A DNA stretch of 64,000 nucleotides from the NCBI GenBank assembly GCA_949128115.1, contig OX421965.1:57654012-57718011 (forward strand), read 5' to 3'. Numbering within the stretch: the first letter of the stretch is position 1; every line of letters starts with the position of its first letter. Source of the DNA: Anaspis maculata. Taxonomy: Eukaryota; Arthropoda; Insecta; Coleoptera; Scraptiidae. A model generated the notes under the pieces. The model was not told where the DNA came from, made no database searches, and saw only the letters and a list, made by a program, of their open reading frames with translations. Positions 21,656 through 29,385 of the stretch are shown here, piece by piece. The position numbers were made by a program, and so were the translations under genes.

Positions 21656-22734
21656 AATATCTTGCTTGGCTGGTTACATCTCTGCTGTGAATGGTTGCTG
21701 CTTCCGCATTTACGGCAGTCCTTTTCACTGTCAAAATTGGGAAGGTATTGACGTGCGTCTCGTGATATTTGTTCTTGAGCCCGTGGAGAATTGTCTCTGA
21801 AGTTGTTACTTCTGTCAGGCTGATTTTGACGGTAAGCACCGGTAGTGCTTTGGATCCTTTGTGTCTCCTTTTGAAGTTGTTCGAATTCCTCGACTAGTTC
21901 TAATAGTTCTTCTATGTTTCGAAAGTCCCTCGGGCGTGCGTAACTTTTGTATGTAGGAAGGAGATTTTGGTGGATTCTATCTAATTCTTCGGCGGCGGTC
22001 AGACGACCATATCTTCTTATAAGTGTTTGAATTTCTGTGATGAAATTTTTCACTGGTTCGTCTGGTTTTTGCTTTCTTCCCCGTATCTCTTCCTCTTGTC
22101 GGATTTTGTAGTCGTGGGGCAGAAAGAATTTTTGGAAATCGTACACGAAGAATGTCCATCGCCCTTGCCAGTTGCATTTGTTGTTGCGAAACCATGCGAG
22201 TGCGTTACCACTTAGGAGCTCTGGCATTGCTCGTAGGAGGTCATCCTCGTCAAAATTGTAAGCTTCCTGTAGTTCGTCAATTCGCTCTAAGAACGTTTGC
22301 GTTTGTTCTTGGTTTCCGCTAAAACGTATGTTCCAGTTCCGGACCTGGTTCAGTATGTCTCCTATGGAGGGTCTGTGTTGGTCCTCTCTGCCTCGTCTGT
22401 GTTGCTCTGCAGGTGCGAAGGTTTGTCCCATGATGTGTTCTTCATGCTCGTCTGGAGTAGACGTGGGTGGTGTTGGGTTTTTAGGCAACGCGCTTTTCCC
22501 GTGTCGGAGGAACTTGAGGTATCGTTCTCGCATTGCGTCTATGGTCCCTTCTGAGTGTAAGTTGAATTTTTCCAGCTCGTTTCTTAATTCGTATTTTGGT
22601 AATTTAAAGATCCAACCATGGCGAACGTCAGCTACCTCGAGACCATACGCGTTGTTCTCGTCATTTGGTGTTTGTTCAAGTATGCTCGGGGTGTGAGCTG
22701 GTGGCTGCTTTTTCTTGCTTTTGGTTTTCGTCAT
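21529..22734 (-). CDS. Retrotransposon Gag polyprotein, unit 1
   Basis: A 401-residue Gag that would assemble virus-like particles in the cytoplasm and bind element RNA. In order: a lysine-rich N-terminus (3-9); a SAP-like helical segment (about 45-77, KLPKYELRNELEKF); a proline-rich linker (84-94); a retrotransposon capsid domain (about 123-285) with the conserved GNALAWFRNN at 176-185 and a glutamate-rich helix at 274-290; then a nucleocapsid with two CCHC knuckles. Knuckle 1 is complete (C340, C343, H348, C353). Knuckle 2 (C361, C364, C374) has Thr369 where histidine is expected. The ATG at 22734 is followed directly by MTKTKSKKK and lies 185 bases from the LTR. This start is chosen because the frame upstream is primer-site repeat. 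The length suits a complete Gag. No polymerase follows. Confidence 0.92.
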   Translation of the reverse strand: MTKTKSKKKQPPAHTPSILEQTPNDENNAYGLEVADVRHGWIFKLPKYELRNELEKFNLHSEGTIDAMRERYLKFLRHGKSALPKNPTPPTSTPDEHEEHIMGQTFAPAEQHRRGREDQHRPSIGDILNQVRNWNIRFSGNQEQTQTFLERIDELQEAYNFDEDDLLRAMPELLSGNALAWFRNNKCNWQGRWTFFVYDFQKFFLPHDYKIRQEEEIRGRKQKPDEPVKNFITEIQTLIRRYGRLTAAEELDRIHQNLLPTYKSYARPRDFRNIEELLELVEEFEQLQKETQRIQSTTGAYRQNQPDRSNNFRDNSPRAQEQISRDARQYLPNFDSEKDCRKCGSSNHSQQRCNQPSKIFCWNCGKIGTLTKDCHPDYRRQENYQPARNVRGDSGQGANPQ

Positions 22735-22737
22735 CTT

Positions 22738-22919
22738 GTGGTGTCCAGGTGCTTGTAGAGCGTCGGGTCCAGGTATTAGACTGCTCGGGCGTCAATCTGT
22801 GACGTCCAGGTGCTTGTAGAGCTTCGGGTCCAGGTATTAAACTGCTCGGGCGCCAATCTGTGGTGTCCGGGTGCTTGTAGAGCTTCGGGTCCAGGTATTA
22901 GACTGCTCGGGCGCCAATC
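22738..22919 (-). repeat. Triplicated 61-bp primer-binding-site repeat, unit 1
   Basis: Three tandem copies at 61-bp spacing each contain GTGCTTGTAGAGC, TCGGGTCCAGGTATTA and CTGCTCGGGCG. Each copy ends in CAATCTGTG, like the LTR edge itself, so the repeat unit mimics the LTR-body junction. The distal copy has a substitution in the primer site (GCGTCA instead of GCGCCA). Confidence 0.88.
22903..22916 (-). promoter_or_regulatory. Primer-binding site, unit 1 (LTR-proximal copy)
   Basis: The minus strand reads TGGCGCCCGAGCAG three bases (GAT) after the 5' LTR end. TGGCGCCCGA with CAG resembles the 3' end complement of a tRNA-Lys, as used by several retroelements; the exact insect tRNA needs comparison. 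Further copies at 22842-22855 (intact) and 22781-22794 (one change). Confidence 0.75.
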
Positions 22920-23754
22920 TGTGACGTTACTGCTTGGGTAGCGTGCACTCTCCTCGACCTAGTCGAGGGTAGGGGGTCGGTTAGGTGCTCAGGCGCCACC
23001 ACGTTTTGTTGAAAACGTGGAAAATGAAAAGACGAGGGTCTGTAGATTCTTTTATTTGAAAAATAAAAGGGGGGGGGGGTGATCGTAGATTCCTGCTCGA
23101 GAGTCGGGGGTCGTAGATGATGGCACGAGGACAAAGAGATTTGTTAGCGAAAACGTTGCACGAGTCTGTGTAGGCTTGGCGCGCTTGGACGTGTGCGTAT
23201 GGAGGAGAGCCCGTGTGGTTTGACACCAGACACGTTGGGCGAATCGGGAGGAAAGACCCGTGTGGTTATGCACCAGACACGTTGGGCCAGTCGGAGGAGA
23301 GCCCGTGTGGTTTGACACCAGACACGTTGGGCGAATCGGGAGGAAAGACCCGTGTGGTTATGCACCAGACACGTTGGGTCAGTCGGAGGAGAGCCCGTGT
23401 GGTTTGACACCAGACACGTTGGGCAAATCGGGAGGAAAGGAGAGCCTGTGCGGTTTGTCACCAGCACGTCTAGGCGCTATGGAGAGGAGAGCCTGTGCGG
23501 TTTACCACCAGCACGTCTAGGCGCTATGGAGAGGAGAGCCTGTGTGGTTTGTCACCAGCACGTCTAGGCGGAGTCGTTGTCTTAGCTGAGTTCCTTGCGG
23601 AGCGAAGCCAACACGAGACTGGCCGTCCGGTGGCCGTGTGCGCCGTTATATGGACGCGGTCGGTGGTGGGAGAGATGCGCGCACGTTGCGCGAGTGCACC
23701 TCCCCACCCGATGCGCTCGCCGGAGCACTGGCGGTACCGCGGGAATTCATTACA
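22920..23754 (-). repeat. LTR 2 (835 bp; shared middle LTR)
   Basis: Same ends as LTRs 1 and 3 but 274 bp shorter. It has three fewer 92-bp units (CCCGTGTGGTTTGAC at 23210, 23302, 23394 only) and eleven G instead of nine in the poly-G run. It serves as 3' LTR of unit 2 and 5' LTR of unit 1, as expected for a recombinant LTR. Confidence 0.92.
23201..23571. repeat. LTR minisatellite, contracted (LTR 2)
   Basis: Two full 92-bp units plus a partial one, then the three diverged 47-bp units. It corresponds to the LTR 1 array with 276 bp removed, in register with the 92-bp period. Confidence 0.88.
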
Positions 23755-23764
23755 CCCCTCCCTC
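23755..23764 (-). promoter_or_regulatory. Polypurine tract, unit 2
   Basis: GAGGGAGGGG on the minus strand, abutting LTR 2; the same as unit 1. Confidence 0.8.
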
Positions 23765-23772
23765 GTTGCGAA

Positions 23773-23806
23773 GAAAAATTCTTGCTGTGTGGAGCAAGAA
23801 TTTTTC
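23773..23806. repeat. Perfect 14-bp stem-loop, unit 2
   Basis: Identical to 21072-21105, offset by exactly 2701 bp. Confidence 0.7.
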
Positions 23807-24035
23807 TCCCGAGCACGGAGTTCTGGGCTTCGGGCGAGATACAAAAATTTGTGTGTGTTTTTCGGGGGAAGAGGGGTACTGTTCGAGCAGAAATCGCTTA
23901 CAAAAAATATTCTTTACAAGTAAACAAAAATATTCTCTTAACTATATACATGGAGAGAAATCCTAAGATAAAAAGAAACACAGGTACAAAACGTTCTAAT
24001 ATTTAAAACTGAAAAAAAGATTTAAAAAAAATATA

Positions 24036-24356
24036 TCACTTCACTTTTGGCACTTCCCAGTAGTGAACTCGCCTCATCTGTCCGTCAGGCCACTTCGTCC
24101 TGAACGCTTTCCTTTTCTTCTTTATGTGCTCTTCTCTGCATCCGCATGTCGGGCATGGGTGCTGCGGTGTTTGTGGTGGCTCTTGCTGTTGAGGCGGTAG
24201 TGCCGTTTGTATGCTGGCTATCGCTGAGTTTATTGAGGGTTGGCTCCTTGACCGGAATCCCCTCTCACATTTCTGGCCGGTTGGTAGTTTTCCTGTCTCC
24301 TGTAATCTGGGTGGCAGTCTTTTGTTAGCGTTCCAATCTTTCCGCAATTCCAACAA
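24036..24356 (-). CDS. Second open frame overlapping gag, unit 2
   Basis: Same 106-codon frame as in unit 1, identical product, -1 relative to gag. Both units keep it, but since they are recent copies of each other this says little about selection. Confidence 0.35.
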   Translation of the reverse strand: MLELRKDWNANKRLPPRLQETGKLPTGQKCERGFRSRSQPSINSAIASIQTALPPQQQEPPQTPQHPCPTCGCREEHIKKKRKAFRTKWPDGQMRRVHYWEVPKVK

Positions 24357-25435
24357 AATATCTTGCTTGGCTGGTTACATCTCTGCTGTGAATGGTTGCT
24401 GCTTCCGCATTTACGGCAGTCCTTTTCACTGTCAAAATTGGGAAGGTATTGACGTGCGTCTCGTGATATTTGTTCTTGAGCCCGTGGAGAATTGTCTCTG
24501 AAGTTGTTACTTCTGTCAGGCTGATTTTGACGGTAAGCACCGGTAGTGCTTTGGATCCTTTGTGTCTCCTTTTGAAGTTGTTCGAATTCCTCGACTAGTT
24601 CTAATAGTTCTTCTATGTTTCGAAAGTCCCTCGGGCGTGCGTAACTTTTGTATGTAGGAAGGAGATTTTGGTGGATTCTATCTAATTCTTCGGCGGCGGT
24701 CAGACGACCATATCTTCTTATAAGTGTTTGAATTTCTGTGATGAAATTTTTCACTGGTTCGTCTGGTTTTTGCTTTCTTCCCCGTATCTCTTCCTCTTGT
24801 CGGATTTTGTAGTCGTGGGGCAGAAAGAATTTTTGGAAATCGTACACGAAGAATGTCCATCGCCCTTGCCAGTTGCATTTGTTGTTGCGAAACCATGCGA
24901 GTGCGTTACCACTTAGGAGCTCTGGCATTGCTCGTAGGAGGTCATCCTCGTCAAAATTGTAAGCTTCCTGTAGTTCGTCAATTCGCTCTAAGAACGTTTG
25001 CGTTTGTTCTTGGTTTCCGCTAAAACGTATGTTCCAGTTCCGGACCTGGTTCAGTATGTCTCCTATGGAGGGTCTGTGTTGGTCCTCTCTGCCTCGTCTG
25101 TGTTGCTCTGCAGGTGCGAAGGTTTGTCCCATGATGTGTTCTTCATGCTCGTCTGGAGTAGACGTGGGTGGTGTTGGGTTTTTAGGCAACGCGCTTTTCC
25201 CGTGTCGGAGGAACTTGAGGTATCGTTCTCGCATTGCGTCTATGGTCCCTTCTGAGTGTAAGTTGAATTTTTCCAGCTCGTTTCTTAATTCGTATTTTGG
25301 TAATTTAAAGATCCAACCATGGCGAACGTCAGCTACCTCGAGACCATACGCGTTGTTCTCGTCATTTGGTGTTTGTTCAAGTATGCTCGGGGTGTGAGCT
25401 GGTGGCTGCTTTTTCTTGCTTTTGGTTTTCGTCAT
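24230..25435 (-). CDS. Retrotransposon Gag polyprotein, unit 2
   Basis: The predicted 401-residue product is identical to that of unit 1, including the threonine at position 369 in the second zinc knuckle. The change therefore predates the tandem duplication. Unit 2 is driven by LTR 3, whose array is full length; unit 1 is driven by the contracted LTR 2. If both are transcribed they make the same protein. No frameshift or premature stop is visible in either copy. Confidence 0.92.
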   Translation of the reverse strand: MTKTKSKKKQPPAHTPSILEQTPNDENNAYGLEVADVRHGWIFKLPKYELRNELEKFNLHSEGTIDAMRERYLKFLRHGKSALPKNPTPPTSTPDEHEEHIMGQTFAPAEQHRRGREDQHRPSIGDILNQVRNWNIRFSGNQEQTQTFLERIDELQEAYNFDEDDLLRAMPELLSGNALAWFRNNKCNWQGRWTFFVYDFQKFFLPHDYKIRQEEEIRGRKQKPDEPVKNFITEIQTLIRRYGRLTAAEELDRIHQNLLPTYKSYARPRDFRNIEELLELVEEFEQLQKETQRIQSTTGAYRQNQPDRSNNFRDNSPRAQEQISRDARQYLPNFDSEKDCRKCGSSNHSQQRCNQPSKIFCWNCGKIGTLTKDCHPDYRRQENYQPARNVRGDSGQGANPQ

Positions 25436-25438
25436 CTT

Positions 25439-25620
25439 GTGGTGTCCAGGTGCTTGTAGAGCGTCGGGTCCAGGTATTAGACTGCTCGGGCGTCAATCTG
25501 TGACGTCCAGGTGCTTGTAGAGCTTCGGGTCCAGGTATTAAACTGCTCGGGCGCCAATCTGTGGTGTCCGGGTGCTTGTAGAGCTTCGGGTCCAGGTATT
25601 AGACTGCTCGGGCGCCAATC
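25439..25620 (-). repeat. Triplicated 61-bp primer-binding-site repeat, unit 2
   Basis: Identical to unit 1. Primer sites lie at 25604-25617 (LTR-proximal), 25543-25556, and 25482-25495 (with the GCGTCA change). Confidence 0.88.
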
Positions 25621-26729
25621 TGTGACGTTACTGCTTGGGTAGCGTGCACTCTCCTCGACCTAGTCGAGGGTAGGGGGTCGGTTAGGTGCTCAGGCGCCAC
25701 CACGTTTTGTTGAAAACGTGGAAAATGAAAAGACGAGGGTCTGTAGATTCTTTTATTTGAAAAATAAAAGGGGGGGGGTGATCGTAGATTCCTGCTCGAG
25801 AGTCGGGGGTCGTAGATGATGGCACGAGGACAAAGAGATTTGTTAGCGAAAACGTTGCACGAGTCTGTGTAGGCTTGGCGCGCTTGGACGTGTGCGTATG
25901 GAGGAGAGCCCGTGTGGTTTGACACCAGACACGTTGGGCGAATCGGGAGGAAAGACCCGTGTGGTTATGCACCAGGCACGTTGGGTCAGTCGGAGGAGAG
26001 CCCGTGTGGTTTGACACCAGACACGTTGGGCGAATCGGGAGGAAAGACCCGTGTGGTTATGCACCAGACACGTTGGGCCAGTCGGAGGAGAGCCCGTGTG
26101 GTTTGACACCAGACACGTTGGGCGAATCGGGAGGAAAGACCCGTGTGGTTATGCACCAGACACGTTGGGTCAGTCGGAGGAGAGCCCGTGTGGTTTGACA
26201 CCAGACACGTTGGGCGAATCGGGAGGAAAGACCCGTGTGGTTATGCACCAGACACGTTGGGCCAGTCGGAGGAGAGCCCGTGTGGTTTGACACCAGACAC
26301 GTTGGGCGAATCGGGAGGAAAGACCCGTGTGGTTATGCACCAGACACGTTGGGTCAGTCGGAGGAGAGCCCGTGTGGTTTGACACCAGACACGTTGGGCA
26401 AATCGGGAGGAAAGGAGAGCCTGTGCGGTTTGTCACCAGCACGTCTAGGCGCTATGGAGAGGAGAGCCTGTGCGGTTTACCACCAGCACGTCTAGGCGCT
26501 ATGGAGAGGAGAGCCTGTGTGGTTTGTCACCAGCACGTCTAGGCGGAGTCGTTGTCTTAGCTGAGTTCCTTGCGGAGCGAAGCCAACACGAGACTGGCCG
26601 TCCGGTGGCCGTGTGCGCCGTTATATGGACGCGGTCGGTGGTGGGAGAGATGCGCGCACGTTGCGCGAGTGCACCTCCCCACCCGATGCGCTCGCCGGAG
26701 CACTGGCGGTACCGCGGGAATTCATTACA
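25621..26729 (-). repeat. LTR 3 (1109 bp; outermost 5' LTR)
   Basis: Begins TGTGACG on the plus strand and ends ...TTCATTACA, followed by GTTT, the same four bases that precede LTR 1. Length, poly-G run and minisatellite variants agree with LTR 1, so LTR 1 and LTR 3 look like the original pair. Minisatellite at about 25900-26546. Confidence 0.92.
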
Positions 26730-27147
26730 GTTTTAAAATAAATATCATGTATCATTTTTTTCTACTTCAGCTTCAGAGTGCTTGTAACGCTGTAATAAAC
26801 GTATGATGAATCTTGAAAATATCGTAAAGGTTGAGGCTTTCTCTCAATGGAGGCATGTTGTATAATAAAAGATCGATAAATATCGCGAAGTCGCGATAAA
26901 TATTTTTATTCGCGTTTCAGCCTTACAACTAGGAGGAAATGCCCATCTTTAAAGCAACAAAATATTGCAAATAAGAATACGTCAAAGTCAAAGTAAACAA
27001 TGAAATAATAATAACAATCGAAATGAAGTTGGTTGGAGATAATGTACATATTTTAGTTTCAGTTTGTTGAGAATTTCGAATTTTTGCAGAAGGACAAAGA
27101 AAAGAAAAATTACGCGAAATACGTAACAGCACAGACTGTAACAGTAT
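26730..27147. other. Flank of the LTR element; no gene
   Basis: Begins with the GTTT duplication. Contains a small symmetrical motif near 26868-26905 (GATAAATATCGCG...CGCGATAAATA). No coding region recognised before the Penelope-like fragment. Confidence 0.5.
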
Positions 27148-27381
27148 TTAGAGATCGCATTGTTCTTCAATTCTTGAATTATCAAAATTTCGGTAAGTTT
27201 CACCAACATGGAATTTTCCACAACTACATATCAATTTGATAACGCCACTTTTTTCAAAAATCGGAAGAAATAATTTGTTCTTTTTTATTATTAGTGACCT
27301 CAAAGGATGAGGTGACGGAGAAGAAATTTCAATATTTTGACTTTTCAACAGTGCTAATATTGATTGTACTATTATTGGACT
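27148..27381 (-). pseudogene. Penelope-like element, GIY-YIG endonuclease fragment
   Basis: A frame of 77 codons on the minus strand includes EKSGVIKLICSCGKFHVGET followed by YRNFDNSRIEEQ. This is the layout of the GIY-YIG endonuclease at the C-terminus of Penelope-like retroelements: a GVY.I-type strand, a CSCGK turn, a YIG-type strand (here HVG), then R..F..RI.EH (here EQ). The GIY tyrosine (here Ile) and the YIG tyrosine (here His) are changed and the following histidine is replaced, so it would not be catalytic. A stop follows within a few residues and no reverse transcriptase is visible upstream, so only a terminal scrap remains. The minus-strand hammerhead at 17.2 kb comes from the same type of element but is not contiguous with it. 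Confidence 0.7.
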
Positions 27382-28595
27382 TCAAAATTTGTCAAGTATT
27401 TTCTGATATAAAGAATTAATTAATTTCAGGGGATAATAATAATAATTGTTTAATGCAACTTTGATCAGATTCAATTCTAGATTTAAAATTGATAGATCTA
27501 ATGGGATAGGAAATAAACGATGAGAACTTGAAAAATGCTAATTAGTGGGACATGGGATGAGATGAAAAAAGTGGAATAATAGAACCTTCAGAAGCTGGCT
27601 TATGATGAATAATATCGAGAGAAAATATTGTTATTCATAATAGAAATAAGCAACAAAATTTCCTATCTTGATTTATCCATTTCTACCACGAACAAAAATT
27701 CGGCTTTTGCCGTTTCGCCAAGCCGAAAAGTGAGTCAATTAGAAAAAAGTGTGGTTTCTGCTTTTGTAGTTAGGAGTGCGCCCCCTTATTCTTAGTGCCG
27801 GACGCTGGTTGTTTTTCCGCTTCAAAATTGCTTCCGTTAAGCCAGACCCAGGGTCTACGCACTCCCCGTAAAACTGCCGTGGCAACGTTTTCGAGAGGTT
27901 GGCGCCTGGGGTTGAGCCCCCTGCCTGCCTCCCAGGTGGCGCCAGCGTCACTCTTCCCGCCTCTGATTGGTGATCTTTCTCGGCTCGACCGATTCATATC
28001 TTAAGTCCCGAGACCCCCCGATTCGGCCCTCCAAAATCGGAATTTGCAGCGGGGTAGGGCAGGGTTTCGCGCAGTGGCTGCATAGTGGCTGTGGGATTGC
28101 CTAAGCAACGAATTATAAACAAATTTTTCGTTTGCCTCATTTTCTAGCGTTCTCCTTTTGAACAAAAATATTAGTTATTATAGCAAGTTTAGTGTCCATG
28201 CAAAATATTCTGTGGATTAGTGTTGGATATTGATGGTGTGGCAGTATTCGAAGTAGTTTTTGTGCAACGTTTTATTCAACAAGCTCTGGATTTCCTGAGG
28301 ACCCCTCGCCCGGTGCGCACATCCCCCATCAACCCCTCAAGTCAAGCTAGGACATCCGGAGCCGGTTTTGAACTCAGCTGCTTCCAGTTCCCATCACCTG
28401 CGCATCTTCGACCCTGCTTGTGAAAATTGGAGTTCATATCAAAAGTGTTTGTCTCCGCCTGGACAATTTCGTGAACCTCATTGTTGCGTCCGTTACAGAA
28501 TAATTTTATTTGTATACATTTTCTTAATAAATGTTCGATTTTTACGTATATCTGGTCTTTCAACCGTCCACAAAACGGGAAAAAAGTGTTGTAGA
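27382..28595. other. No recognisable gene; GC-rich patch at 27770-28050
   Basis: No supported gene. The 27770-28050 patch is clearly GC-richer than its surroundings and includes GGTTGGCGCCTGGG and its near complement CCCAGGTGGCGCC as an imperfect inverted pair. It could be a repeat of another family or a promoter-like island; nothing decides this. Confidence 0.45.
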
Positions 28596-28685
28596 AGCAT
28601 TTTTGCTCTACTTCGTTTGTGCAAGTAGTTGCTAGGGGAGTTTCCTTAGCAACTCCTAGCACAAACGGAGCAAGAGCAAAATGCT
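28596..28685. repeat. ~40-bp stem hairpin
   Basis: An arm starting AGCATTTTTGCTCTACTTC and the reverse arm ending AGCAAGAGCAAAATGCT pair over about 39 positions with several mismatches. An ~8-base loop (GAGTTTCC region) separates them. Size is compatible with a miniature inverted-repeat element or a small-RNA precursor; no further support. Confidence 0.5.
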
Positions 28686-29070
28686 CACATCAACAATAAT
28701 TGGAAATCTTCAATTTCAAATGGAAAATCTAGCAGGCACTTCTCTGATTAGTACCCTGCCCTTACGCTAGGGGCGCTGAACACGGGACAAATTCTGAAGC
28801 CAAGGTGCCGATCTAAGTAAGCGCAGCGTTTTGACATTCCTTGTCTATGGCCAGACCTGTGTCGCAAACTGTCACTCTGACGTTGACATATTTTGTCGGA
28901 GCAACATGACCTCGTCATTTCGGATGAACTAACGGCCTGATTGCTTTTGTTCTAAGTTGTTGTGTGTCAGTAGGTCTCCAGCCTTCGTTTTCATTATTCA
29001 GGCCTGTCTCCTGGCTACCGAAAAGTGATTATAACCTTACTGCCTTGTGTTTTTTTTTCAGAAAGCTATA

Positions 29071-29382
29071 TCAGCTCTGGTCGTCTACGTCGACTTCACC
29101 TTCAGCCAGGATGTCGCTGTACAAGCGTAGTGGCGCTAAGTTTACATCGTTCCGACGAGCTAGTCGAACCTTATTCGTTCTAGCAAGCTCCAAGCTGCCG
29201 CCGGCGCCAGCCGTTTGACAGTTCCGAAGCCCCTCTAGAACTTCTGCAGTAAGTACCCCTGGTTGAATGGTTAAAATCCAAAGGTAAACCAATGGTAAAA
29301 GCCAGGATGATGACGATCGATGGCGTTGGAGTGCGCGAATGCTTGGAGTTTCCTTGGTGAGGGTTAAATGCGCCAGTGCCAT
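29071..29382 (-). CDS. Unrecognised small open frame with signal-peptide-like segment
   Basis: A 103-codon frame starting MALAHLTLTKE. Residues around 26-46 (WLLPLVYLWILTIQ) form one hydrophobic stretch that could be a secretion signal or single membrane segment. An acidic C-terminus (EGEVDVDDQS) follows. I do not recognise the protein. On the opposite strand a polypyrimidine tract plus CAG (29060) and CAGTAAGT (29247-29254) bracket a possible non-coding exon, so the signal could equally belong to a plus-strand transcript. No homology or expression can be shown. Confidence 0.22.
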   Translation of the reverse strand: MALAHLTLTKETPSIRALQRHRSSSSWLLPLVYLWILTIQPGVLTAEVLEGLRNCQTAGAGGSLELARTNKVRLARRNDVNLAPLRLYSDILAEGEVDVDDQS

Positions 29383-29385
29383 CAC

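Larger units (their letters stand above)
19945..26729 (-). mobile_element. Tandem gag-only LTR retrotransposon (LTR-gag-LTR-gag-LTR)
   Basis: Three LTRs and two 1866-bp bodies lie in direct order. Sense is the minus strand, so the 5' LTR of each unit lies at the higher coordinate. The ends are TG...CA, and a 4-bp duplication GTTT flanks the outermost ends (19941-19944 and 26730-26733). That implies one original insertion later expanded, rather than two insertions. Each body has primer-binding site, gag, a short second frame and polypurine tract, but no protease, reverse transcriptase, RNase H or integrase. This makes it non-autonomous, of the kind called TR-GAG in plants. The 4-bp duplication and Gag type suggest the Gypsy (Metaviridae) group. 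The bodies appear identical, so the event is recent or an assembly artefact. Confidence 0.9.
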
